Positions 56,717 to 64,000 of a stretch of 64,000 nucleotides of DNA are shown piece after piece. The notes under the pieces were generated by a model, which worked only from the letters and a program-made list of their open reading frames with translations, was not told the DNA's origin and did no database searches. Location of the stretch: assembly GCF_036898825.1 (NCBI RefSeq), contig NZ_JARUND010000002.1:1674001-1738000 (forward strand), written 5' to 3'. Source of the DNA: Streptomyces sp. B21-083 (lineage in GTDB: Bacteria; Actinomycetota; Actinomycetes; Streptomycetales; Streptomycetaceae). Both the position numbers and the translations under genes were made by a program. The first letter of the stretch is position 1. Each line of letters starts with the position of its first letter.

Positions 56717-56950
56717 CTACTGTTCCGAGCTGTCCTCCCTCGGCACCGGCTGCTCGACCAGTGCCAGGACACGGTTCGCCATGAAGCGGGCGGTGCGGAC
56801 GACTGATCCGTTCCTCGTGACTTCGCTCACTTCCACGACACCTCGACGGACCGCCGTCTCCACCCTGCGGCCCGCCCTGCTCGCCACCACCTCGTAGGTA
56901 CGTGTGGTGTCCCCGGCATCCACGACTATCTCCACGCGGTCACCCTTCAC
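56717..56950 (-). CDS. Small conserved hypothetical protein
   Basis: 77 residues from the GTG giving MKGDRVEIVVDAGDTTRTYE, with AGAAGGGGGA about 8 nt upstream. It is beta-rich and soluble (EVVASRAGRRVETAVRRGVV, EVSEVTRNGSVVRTARF) with an acidic C-terminus. No family recognised. Divergent from the Ser/Thr kinase gene, about 200 bp apart. Confidence 0.75.
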   Translation of the reverse strand: MKGDRVEIVVDAGDTTRTYEVVASRAGRRVETAVRRGVVEVSEVTRNGSVVRTARFMANRVLALVEQPVPREDSSEQ

Positions 56951-57146
56951 GGGTTCAATCCCCCTTCTGTGACGGGTGGTTGGGATCACACACGACGTCA
57001 AGCCGCCCTGTTCGCGCGCTCCCTGACCACCTCTCAAGTCTCCCACCCGGCACTGACAATCCATCGGGACGAGAGGGCGCGGCCTCTGCGCGCACCCGGC
57101 CGTGGAAACGTAAGCTGTCGCTCGTCAAACGGACCGGGCAGCGGGG

Positions 57147-58598
57147 ATGAACATGGCGATGATGCGCCTGAGGCGCGAGGACCCGCGCGTCGTCGGCTCG
57201 TTCAGGCTTCACAGACGGCTCGGCGCGGGCGGGATGGGCGTTGTCTACCTGGGCTCCGACAAGCGGGGACAGCGGGTCGCGCTGAAGGTGATCCGGCCCG
57301 ACCTGGCGGAGGATCAGGAGTTCCGCTCACGTTTCGCGCGCGAGGTCTCGGCGGCCCGGCGGATCAGGGGCGGGTGCACCGCCCGCCTCGTCGCCGCCGA
57401 CCTGGACGCGGACCGGCCGTGGTTCGCCACGCAGTACGTGCCCGGGCCCTCCCTGCACGACAAGGTGGTCGACGAGGGATCGCTCACCGCGGCCGACGTC
57501 GCCTCCATCGGTGCCGCCCTCGCCGAGGGACTGGTCGCGGTGCACGAGGCCGGTGTCGTACACCGGGATCTGAAGCCATCCAACATCCTGCTGTCCCCGA
57601 AGGGGCCGCGGATCATCGACTTCGGCATCGCCTGGGCGACCGGCGCCTCGACGCTCACCCACGTCGGTACGGCCGTCGGCTCGCCCGGCTTCCTGGCACC
57701 CGAACAGGTGCGCGGGGCGGCCGTGACTCCGGCCACGGACGTGTTCTCGCTGGGTGCCACGCTCGCGTACGCCTCGATGGCCGACTCGCCCTTCGGGCAC
57801 GGCAGTTCCGAGGTGATGCTGTACCGCGTGGTCCACGAGGAGGCCCACCTGCAGGGCGTTCCGGACGCGCTGGCACCCCTCGTACGGGCGTGTCTGGCCA
57901 AGGATCCGGAGGAGCGGCCCAGCACACTCCAACTGTCGTTGCGGCTCAAGGAGATCGCGGCGCGCGAGGCGCAGGGCATGGCGGACGTACGGCCACCCGG
58001 GCCTCGTGCCGCCGAGGCGGACCGGCCGACAGGGCGGCTCACCGAGAGCTACCCGGACCAGCGGCCCCCCTATCACTCCCAGACGCAGCCCCACTCGCAG
58101 TCCCCGTCGCAATCCCAGTCCCAGTCCCAACGGCGTCCGCAGGGGCCGGCCTCGGGTACTTCCGGGTCACGTGGGGCCGTTCCGTCGCGGGGCGGCGGGG
58201 GCCCGCGCAGTGGTGCCCCCTCGTCGCGTTCCGGGGCGCGGCCCGTTCCCGGTGCGCGGAACACGGCCGGTTCCGGGAGCCGTTCCGGACCGCGCAGTGG
58301 CACCGGGCGTCCGGCGCCGCGCGGCACGGTCACCGGGCGGCGGCCCGCCAATCCGCGGCTGCTGCGGCAGCGGTTGTTCGTGTTCGTCGTGGTGACGCTG
58401 CTGGTGGCCCTGGGGATCGCGGCCGCTCAGGGATGCCAGGGACCCAGCCGTGGGCTCGGCGACGACAGTGGTCGCGGCGGAGGCGGGCGGGAACAGCAGC
58501 GGCAGGAGCAGGTGCGGCCGGACGACAAGCCCGGTGACGGCGATGGGTCGGTGGGGCCCGTTCTGCCTCGGTCCAGCTCGGACGCGCACTCCGACTGA
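57147..58598 (+). CDS. Membrane-anchored Ser/Thr protein kinase (Hanks type)
   Basis: 483 residues. Glycine loop LGAGGMGVVY at 25-34, ATP-anchoring Lys47 in VALKVI, catalytic HRDLKPSN with Asp141, DFG at 158-160, and activation segment GSPGFLAPEQVRG. After the kinase domain (to about residue 280) comes a long Ser/Gln/Arg/Gly/Pro-rich linker with SQSQSQSQ, one membrane helix at about 410-429 (LFVFVVVTLLVALGIAAAQG) and a short charged extracytoplasmic tail with no PASTA or other sensor domain. All catalytic residues are present, so an active kinase is expected. Confidence 0.94.
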   Translation: MNMAMMRLRREDPRVVGSFRLHRRLGAGGMGVVYLGSDKRGQRVALKVIRPDLAEDQEFRSRFAREVSAARRIRGGCTARLVAADLDADRPWFATQYVPGPSLHDKVVDEGSLTAADVASIGAALAEGLVAVHEAGVVHRDLKPSNILLSPKGPRIIDFGIAWATGASTLTHVGTAVGSPGFLAPEQVRGAAVTPATDVFSLGATLAYASMADSPFGHGSSEVMLYRVVHEEAHLQGVPDALAPLVRACLAKDPEERPSTLQLSLRLKEIAAREAQGMADVRPPGPRAAEADRPTGRLTESYPDQRPPYHSQTQPHSQSPSQSQSQSQRRPQGPASGTSGSRGAVPSRGGGGPRSGAPSSRSGARPVPGARNTAGSGSRSGPRSGTGRPAPRGTVTGRRPANPRLLRQRLFVFVVVTLLVALGIAAAQGCQGPSRGLGDDSGRGGGGREQQRQEQVRPDDKPGDGDGSVGPVLPRSSSDAHSD

Positions 58599-58610
58599 CG
58601 CCCGTCGGGG

Positions 58611-58650
58611 CTTGACGTTCATCGGGACTTGACGTTCATCAGGACTTGGG
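58611..58650. repeat. 17-bp tandem repeat after the kinase gene
   Basis: The unit CTTGACGTTCATCGGGA is followed by CTTGACGTTCATCAGGA and a partial third copy (CTTGGGG), beginning 12 bp past the kinase stop. Confidence 0.75.
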
Positions 58651-58788
58651 GACCGGGGCTCGGGGTCCTGCCCGTTTCCGCTCGGATGCGCGAAGGAGTA
58701 CAGGTCGGCGTCGGGCAGGGCCTGCCGTCCGGCCACGGACTGATCGACGGCGGCGGCCGGGTGCAGCAGCCCCCGGCCGTGCGTCGGG

Positions 58789-59616
58789 TCAGTTCGGTCC
58801 GGGGGTGGGGCGGCCCGTCGCCACCGCGTAGAAGGCGACCGCTGCCGCCGCGCCCACGTTGAGGGAGTCGACGCCGTGGGCCATGGGGATACGGACCCAT
58901 TCGTCGGCGGCCACCAGAGCCTGGGTGGAGAGGCCGTCGCCCTCCGCGCCGAGCATCAGGGCGACGCGGTGCATCTTGTGCGGGGCCGTCTCGTCGAGGG
59001 TCTTGGCCTTCTCGTCGGGGGTGAGGGCCAGGAGCGTGAAGCCCGCCTCACGGACCGAGTCGAGGCCCTTGGGCCAGGTGTCCAGTCGGGCGTACGGGAC
59101 GGAGAAGACCGCGCCCATCGAGACCTTGACGCTGCGTCGGTACAGAGGGTCCGCGCAGTCCGGGGAGAGGAGTACCGCGTCCATGCCGAGGGCGGCGGCG
59201 CTGCGGAAGATCGCGCCGATGTTGGTGTGGTCGTTGACCGACTCCATGACCACCACCCGGCGTGCGGTCTGCAGGAGTTCGTCGGCCGTCGGGAGGGGTT
59301 TGCGCTGCATGGAGGCGAGGGCGCCGCGGTGCACGTGGTAGCCGGTGACGCGTTCGGCGAGCTCCGGGCTGACCGCGTACACGGGGGCCGGGAGTTCGTC
59401 GATGACGTCGCGCATGACGTCGACCCACTTCGCGGAGAGGAGCATCGAGCGCATCTCGTAGCCGGCGTCCTTGGCCCGTCTGATGACCTTCTCGCCTTCG
59501 GCGATGAAGAGGCCCTCCGCGGGCTCGCGTTTGCGGCGCAGTTCGACGTCGGTCAGGCCCGTGTAGTCGCGCAGGCGCGGGTCGTCGGGGTCCTCGACGG
59601 TGATGAGATCGGCCAC
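58789..59616 (-). CDS. TrmH/SpoU-family RNA 2'-O-methyltransferase
   Basis: 275 residues from the GTG giving MADLITVEDPDDPRLRDYTG. The N-terminal substrate-binding part has GLFIAEGEKVIRRAKDAGYE. The SPOUT domain has VVMESVNDHTNIGAIFRSAA, VALMLGAEGDGLS, and the knot motif VDSLNVGAAAAVAFYA. It uses S-adenosylmethionine to methylate rRNA or tRNA ribose; the exact site is not predictable. An upstream in-frame start would add about 12 residues and is less typical. Confidence 0.93.
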   Translation of the reverse strand: MADLITVEDPDDPRLRDYTGLTDVELRRKREPAEGLFIAEGEKVIRRAKDAGYEMRSMLLSAKWVDVMRDVIDELPAPVYAVSPELAERVTGYHVHRGALASMQRKPLPTADELLQTARRVVVMESVNDHTNIGAIFRSAAALGMDAVLLSPDCADPLYRRSVKVSMGAVFSVPYARLDTWPKGLDSVREAGFTLLALTPDEKAKTLDETAPHKMHRVALMLGAEGDGLSTQALVAADEWVRIPMAHGVDSLNVGAAAAVAFYAVATGRPTPGPN

Positions 59617-59681
59617 AGAGGTGATACTGCCTTGTCCTGGGTGCGGTGCCAACGGCTGGGAACGGATTGCGTTACCCGGGG

Positions 59682-60914
59682 TTACACCAATGTCTTGGGG
59701 CCTACGTTGACGACCGGACCGATCACGATCACCGCGGGGGGCTTCACGTCCTCGGTACGGACCGTCTCGGCGACCGTGGCGAGGGTCGCGTCGACGCGGC
59801 GCTGGGCCGCTGTCGTGCCCTCCTGGACCAGGGCGACCGGCGTGTCCGGGGACTTGCCGTGCGCGATCAGGGTCTCCGCGATCCGGCCGATCTTGTCGAC
59901 GCCCATGAGGACGACGAGCGTGCCGGTCAGTTTGGCGAGGGACTGCCAGTCGACGAGAGAGCGTTCGTCGTCGGGAGCGACATGGCCGCTGACCACCGTG
60001 AACTCATGGGCCACCCCTCGGTGCGTCACCGGAATGCCGGCCGCGCCCGGGACCGAGATCGAGCTGGAGATGCCGGGGACGACCGTGCAGGCGATGCCCG
60101 CCTCGGCCAGCGCCTGGACCTCCTCCATGCCCCGGCCGTAGACGTACGGGTCGCCGCCCTTGAGCCGTACGACCCGCTTGCCCAGCTTCGCGTGTTCGAT
60201 CAGCGCGTTGTTGATGGCCTCCTGGGCCATGTACCGGCCGTACGGGATCTTCGCGGCGTCGATCACCTCGACGTGCGGGGGCAGTTCGGCGAGCAGGTCG
60301 CGCGGGCCGAGCCGGTCCGCGATCACCACGTCCGCCTCCGCGAGCAGACGCCGGCCCCGGACCGTGATCAGGTCCGGGTCGCCGGGGCCGCCGCCGACCA
60401 GGGCGACGCCGGGGGCGCGGGTGCGGTGGTGGGGCGCGACGAGGGTGCCGTCGCGCAGTCCCTCGACGACCGCGTCACGGATGGCGGCGGTGTGGCGGGG
60501 GTCGCGGCCCTTGGCGTCCGTGGTGAGGACGGCGACCGTGACGCCCTCGCTGTGGCCGGTGGCCGGGGTCCAGGCCGTCGCCGCGTCGGCGTCGTCGGAG
60601 CGGACGCACCAGACGCGGTGGCGTTCGGCTTCGGCGGAGGCGTCGGCGTTGGCCTGCGCGTCGCTGGTCGCGATCAGGGCGTACCAGGCGTCCGCCAGGT
60701 CGCCGTCCGCGTACGGGCGGCGCTCCCAGGTGAGTTCACCCGCGTCCGCCATCGCCTCCACGGAAGGCGTCGCCTCCGGCGATACGAGGAGGATGTCCGC
60801 GCCCGCCGCGATGAGGGCGGGCAGGCGGCGCTGGGCCACCTGGCCCGCGCCCAGGACCACCACTCGGCGGCCGGCGAGTCGGAGGCCTACGGGATAGGCG
60901 GGGTGTTCGGCCAT
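59682..60914 (-). CDS. cobA: Bifunctional precorrin-2 dehydrogenase / uroporphyrinogen-III C-methyltransferase (CysG-like)
   Basis: 410 residues. The N-terminal Rossmann domain (VVVLGAGQVAQRRLPALI, ELTWERRPYADGDLADAWYA) resembles the precorrin-2 dehydrogenase/ferrochelatase part of CysG. From about residue 165 the SUMT domain has GVALVGGGPGDPDLITVRG, KIPYGRYMAQEAINNALI, RLKGGDPYVYGRGMEEV, VVPGISSSISVPGAAGIPVT and VVLMGVDKIGRIAETLI. It makes precorrin-2 from uroporphyrinogen III at the branch to siroheme and cobalamin. No cobalamin riboswitch was recognised upstream. Gene naming cobA or cysG varies. Confidence 0.94.
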   Translation of the reverse strand: MAEHPAYPVGLRLAGRRVVVLGAGQVAQRRLPALIAAGADILLVSPEATPSVEAMADAGELTWERRPYADGDLADAWYALIATSDAQANADASAEAERHRVWCVRSDDADAATAWTPATGHSEGVTVAVLTTDAKGRDPRHTAAIRDAVVEGLRDGTLVAPHHRTRAPGVALVGGGPGDPDLITVRGRRLLAEADVVIADRLGPRDLLAELPPHVEVIDAAKIPYGRYMAQEAINNALIEHAKLGKRVVRLKGGDPYVYGRGMEEVQALAEAGIACTVVPGISSSISVPGAAGIPVTHRGVAHEFTVVSGHVAPDDERSLVDWQSLAKLTGTLVVLMGVDKIGRIAETLIAHGKSPDTPVALVQEGTTAAQRRVDATLATVAETVRTEDVKPPAVIVIGPVVNVGPKTLV

Positions 60915-61029
60915 GGGGGTGCGGCTCCCTCTTGCGGTGGTTCTGATCAGGGGGCTGTGGCAGTGGGGCGGCCCTGACGTGCGCATTTTACGGTGCGGGT
61001 GGGATGGGGGCTCGGGGTGGGGGTTCCTC

Positions 61030-61080
61030 TTGCCCAAGCCCGCCCCTTCCCGGAACCGGGGGCTCTGCCCCCGGGCCCCC
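61030..61080 (-). repeat. Dispersed intergenic repeat, partial copy D
   Basis: Has the CCGGGGGC-TCT-GCCCCCGG hairpin (61056-61074) and a diverged GGGCGGGCTTGGGC-type end, but lacks the CCCGTCCGGCG module. It lies about 75 bp past the CobT stop. Confidence 0.5.
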
Positions 61081-61156
61081 GTACGTGCGGGTCCGTTTGC
61101 GGCTGTGCCCACCGTTCCGCCCTGCGGAAAGATGGCCCACAGCCGCTGCTGCGGCC

Positions 61157-64000
61157 CTATTTCTCCGTGACCCCCGCCGAGTCGAACGTCGCCACCTCGT
61201 GCATGGCCCTCGCCGTGCTCTGGACCAGTGGGAGGGCCAGCAATGCGCCCGTGCCCTCGCCCAGGCGGAGGTCCAGGTCGACCAGGGGGCGCAGGCCCAG
61301 CTTGTTCAGGGCCGCCACGTGACCCGGTTCCGCGCTGCGGTGACCCGCGATGCACGCGGCCAGGACCTCGGGGGCGATCGCGCGGGCCACCAGGGCGGCG
61401 GCGCCGGCGCTGACGCCGTCCAGGATCACCGGCGTACGGAGTGAGGCACCGCCGAGGAGCAGGCCGACCATGGCCGCGTGTTCGAAGCCGCCGATCGCCG
61501 CCAGGACGCCGATCGGGTCGGCCGGGTCCGGCTGGTGGAAGTCGATGGCACGGCGGACGACCTCGGTCTTGCGGGCAAGGGTCTCGTCGTTGATGCCGGT
61601 GCCCCGGCCCGTGACCTCGGCGGGGTCCGTGTCCGTGAAGACGGAGATCAGGGCCGCCGACGCCGTGGTGTTCGCGATGCCCATCTCACCCGTGAGCAGG
61701 GCCTTGTTGCCGGCTGCCACCAGGTCTCGGGCCGTCTCGATGCCGACCTCGATGGCCGCCCTGGCCTCCTCGCGGGTCATCGCGAGGCCGGTCGTCATGT
61801 CGGACGTGCCGGCGCGGATCTTGCGCGGCAGCAGGCCGGGGGTGGCGGGCAGGTCCGAGGCCACGCCCACGTCGATGACGCAGACCTCGGCGCCCACCTG
61901 GTTCGCGAAGGCGTTGCAGACCGCGCCGCCACCGAGGAAGTTGGCGACCATCTGGGCGGTCACCTCCTGCGGCCAGGGGGTGACGCCCTGGGCGTGCACT
62001 CCGTGGTCGCCGGCGAAGATCGCGACCGCCGCGGGTTCCGGGATCGGGGGCGGGCACATGCGGGACAGCCCCGACAACTGCGCGGAGATGATCTCCAGCA
62101 TGCCGAGCGCGCCCGCCGGCTTCGTCATGCGCTTCTGGCGTTCCCACGCCTCGCCGAGCGCCTTGGCGTCCAGCGGGCGGATGTTGGCGACGGTCTCGGC
62201 GAGCAGGTCGTGCGGCTCCTCACCGGGCAGCGCCCGACGGCCGTACGTCTCCTCGTGCACGACCCACGACAGGGGGCGGCGCTTGGACCAGCCCGCCTGC
62301 ATCAGCTCGGGCTCCTCCGGGAACTCGTCGACGTAGCCGACGCAGAGGTAGGCCACGACTTCCAGGTGCTCGGGCAGGCCCAGCGTCCGGACCATCTCGC
62401 GCTCGTCGAAGAAACTGACCCAGCCCACGCCGAGGCCCTCGGCGCGGGCGGCGAGCCACAGGTTCTCGACCGCGAGTGCGGAGGAATAGGGGGCCATCTG
62501 CGGCTGGGTGTGCCGACCGAGGGTGTGGCGCCCGCCCCGGGTCGGGTCGGCGGTCACGACGATGTTCACGGGAGTGTCGAGGATGGCCTCGATCTTCAGT
62601 TCCTTGAACTGCTTCGCCCGGCCCTTGGGCAGCGACTTGGCGTATGCCTCCCGCTGCCGCGCGGCCAGTTCGTGCATCGTGCCGCGGGTCTCCGCCGAGC
62701 GGATCACGACGAAGTCCCAGGGCTGCGAGTGGCCGACGGACGGCGCCGTGTGGGCCGCCTCCAGCACGCGCAGCAGTACGTCGTGCGGGATCGGGTCGCT
62801 GCGGAAGCCGTTGCGGATGTCCCGGCGCTCACGCATCACCTTGAGCACGGCCTCGCGCTCGGCGTCGTCGTAGCCGGGAGCTGCCGGGCCGGGGGACTCT
62901 CGTACGTCTCCCACCGCGGCCCCGCTCTCCTCCTGCTCGGCGACCCTGGTGTCCAGGTCCTCCGCCTGCTGGGCCACCTGTACGCCATCGGGCTCGGGGT
63001 CGGCGACCGGGTCAGGGACCGCTTCGGGTTCCTCGATGAGGATCACCGGCGCCAGGTCGGGGGCCGGGACATCGGCCTCCGTCACTGCTTCCGGGGCCGT
63101 TGGTTCCGGGTACTCGGGCTCAGTGGGCTGTGCCGGCTCCGGCTGCGGAGCGCCTGGGGCGGTCTCCGTAGCGGGCCCGGTCTCAGCCACGTGCTCGTCC
63201 TCCGGCACCAGGACGAGGCCGTGCGGGGGCGTCGGGGCCAGGTGCGGGGCGATGGGCACGGTGCCGTCGACGGGGACGAACTGGGCTACCGGCTCGGCCG
63301 GCAGGGGCTCGACCAGGAGCGGCTCGGCCGACAGTTGGGGCGGGTCGACCGGCTCGGCTGCCTGCGGCTCGGCGAACACGACGGGCTCCTCGGTGGGAGC
63401 CGCAGCGGGTGCCTCGGCCGGGAGCGCGGGCTCGGCCGGAGCGGGTGCATGGTCGCTCGGGGCGGCCGGTGCGAGTTCGGGTACGGGTACGGGTACCGGT
63501 TCGGGTTCGGGTTCGGGTACTGCCGGTGCTTCCGCGACCGGCGAGATCTGCGACTCGACAGGGGCGTGCCCGGCGCTCTCCAGGACGGGAGCGGGCGCTT
63601 CCTCCGCTACGGCCTCGGCCTGGGCCTGGGGCTGGGGCTGGGGCTCCGCAGGCGGGGCGTACTCCGTCATCTGTACGACGGTGGCGTCCGCGAGTTGGGA
63701 CGCCGGGTCCACGAGGTGGTCGACCGGGGGTGCCGTCGCGACGGGCGGAGTCGGGAACTCGTCCACGGGGATGCCCGGGGCCTCGACGTGTGCGTCAGGG
63801 TCCCCGTCCCCTGCCTGCGGCTCACTCTCGGGGGCGGTCTGGGGGGCGACCTGCGGGGCCGTCTCCGGGTGGGGCTCGGGGGCGAAGTGAGCCTCCGGCG
63901 CCATCGGGGTGTCCTGCGGGAGCTGCGCGTCCGGTAGGACGATCGGCGCGGCCGGTACAGGTTCCGCCTCGGGTACGACGATCAGGGCGTCCTCGGGCTG
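61157..64000 (-). CDS. cobT: BluB-CobT fusion with long Pro/Glu/Ala-rich N-terminus, 5' end beyond window
   Basis: At least 947 residues; the frame is open to the edge and upstream codons (QPEDALIVVPEAEPVP) continue the same composition, so the ATG at 63904 is probably internal. From the edge to about 62850 it is a Pro/Glu/Ala/Val-rich, acidic low-complexity region. About 62840-62215 is a nitroreductase-fold BluB domain (RRDIRNGFRSDPIPHDVLLR, GHSQPWDFVVIRSAETR, GLGVGWVSFFDER), which makes 5,6-dimethylbenzimidazole from reduced FMN. About 62200-61160 is CobT (KPAGALGMLEIISAQLSG, FAGDHGVHAQGVTPWP, GHRSAEPGHVAAL with the general-base Glu), which activates the base with nicotinate mononucleotide. 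Confidence 0.92.
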   Translation of the reverse strand, partial: QPEDALIVVPEAEPVPAAPIVLPDAQLPQDTPMAPEAHFAPEPHPETAPQVAPQTAPESEPQAGDGDPDAHVEAPGIPVDEFPTPPVATAPPVDHLVDPASQLADATVVQMTEYAPPAEPQPQPQAQAEAVAEEAPAPVLESAGHAPVESQISPVAEAPAVPEPEPEPVPVPVPELAPAAPSDHAPAPAEPALPAEAPAAAPTEEPVVFAEPQAAEPVDPPQLSAEPLLVEPLPAEPVAQFVPVDGTVPIAPHLAPTPPHGLVLVPEDEHVAETGPATETAPGAPQPEPAQPTEPEYPEPTAPEAVTEADVPAPDLAPVILIEEPEAVPDPVADPEPDGVQVAQQAEDLDTRVAEQEESGAAVGDVRESPGPAAPGYDDAEREAVLKVMRERRDIRNGFRSDPIPHDVLLRVLEAAHTAPSVGHSQPWDFVVIRSAETRGTMHELAARQREAYAKSLPKGRAKQFKELKIEAILDTPVNIVVTADPTRGGRHTLGRHTQPQMAPYSSALAVENLWLAARAEGLGVGWVSFFDEREMVRTLGLPEHLEVVAYLCVGYVDEFPEEPELMQAGWSKRRPLSWVVHEETYGRRALPGEEPHDLLAETVANIRPLDAKALGEAWERQKRMTKPAGALGMLEIISAQLSGLSRMCPPPIPEPAAVAIFAGDHGVHAQGVTPWPQEVTAQMVANFLGGGAVCNAFANQVGAEVCVIDVGVASDLPATPGLLPRKIRAGTSDMTTGLAMTREEARAAIEVGIETARDLVAAGNKALLTGEMGIANTTASAALISVFTDTDPAEVTGRGTGINDETLARKTEVVRRAIDFHQPDPADPIGVLAAIGGFEHAAMVGLLLGGASLRTPVILDGVSAGAAALVARAIAPEVLAACIAGHRSAEPGHVAALNKLGLRPLVDLDLRLGEGTGALLALPLVQSTARAMHEVATFDSAGVTEK

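Noticed and set aside
60915..61156. Possible cobalamin riboswitch upstream of cobA
   Set aside because: No B12-box-like conserved core was found; the gap contains the partial dispersed repeat and the CobT 3' end.
61478..63937. 819-residue plus-strand frame antisense to BluB-CobT
   Set aside because: Only the minus frame shows BluB and CobT motifs; the plus frame is Gly/Arg/Leu repeats.

Overview
This window is chromosomal DNA from a high-GC actinomycete, almost certainly a Streptomyces. The evidence is a strong G/C third-position bias, frequent GTG starts, start/stop overlaps (ATGA, GTGA), U-less hairpin terminators, and a complete ssgB, the sporulation-specific SsgA-like gene. From memory, the gene order resembles the S. 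coelicolor core region from the alaS/mltG block to the cobalamin genes (about SCO1500-SCO1554). No phage, transposase, CRISPR array or rRNA was seen.

Layout. 1-6.4 kb (minus): DUF948 protein, DUF6167-like protein, alaS, ruvX and a truncated mltG form one operon, preceded by rpsD. 6.6-11 kb (minus): VKOR-family protein, rarA, a metallo-beta-lactamase-fold hydrolase and hisS. 11.2-13.4 kb (plus): membrane-anchored cyclophilin and a DUF349 protein. 13.4-22.9 kb (minus): ruvC-ruvA-ruvB, yajC, secD-secF-apt and relA, linking recombination, protein export, purine salvage and (p)ppGpp metabolism. 23-29 kb (minus): yebC, pdxS-pdxT, a LemA-like membrane protein, and a phospholipid/PIM operon (CDP-alcohol phosphotransferase, HX4D acyltransferase, PimA-like mannosyltransferase). 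29.4-33.5 kb (plus): an EF-G-like protein with a degenerate G4 motif and a membrane protein split by an apparent one-base frameshift. 33.6-38.5 kb (minus): HIT protein, thrS, and an overlapping pair made of a 407-residue unknown and a DUF4365 protein. 38.6-39.4 kb (plus): a DnaQ-type exonuclease.

39.4-47.3 kb is the most accessory-looking part. Two identical tRNA-Val(CAC) genes in the same orientation bracket an SRPBCC protein and a five-gene carbohydrate operon: solute-binding lipoprotein, two ABC permeases, a YesL/DUF624-like membrane protein and a Tat-exported PcRGLX/YetA-type exo-rhamnogalacturonan lyase. Two adjoining CG-centred palindromes upstream look like LacI-family operators. No ABC ATPase is present, so a shared ATPase (MsiK in streptomycetes) is expected to power the system.

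47.4-53.8 kb: TIGR02611 membrane protein, ssgB, a CGNR zinc-finger protein, small membrane proteins, a DsbA-like protein, a double-GNAT protein and an overlapping pabB-pabC-like pair. 53.9-54.4 kb: a tRNA array (Gly, Cys, and three Val-GAC genes). 54.5-58.6 kb: zinc-ribbon protein, a kinase-fold phosphotransferase, two small conserved proteins and a membrane-anchored Ser/Thr kinase. 58.8-64 kb (minus): TrmH-family methyltransferase, CysG-like uroporphyrinogen methyltransferase and a BluB-CobT fusion that runs off the window edge; the last two belong to cobalamin/siroheme synthesis.

A family of dispersed intergenic repeats (four copies seen) sits downstream of minus-strand stop codons, always in the same orientation. 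It is the main structure that gene annotation does not explain.
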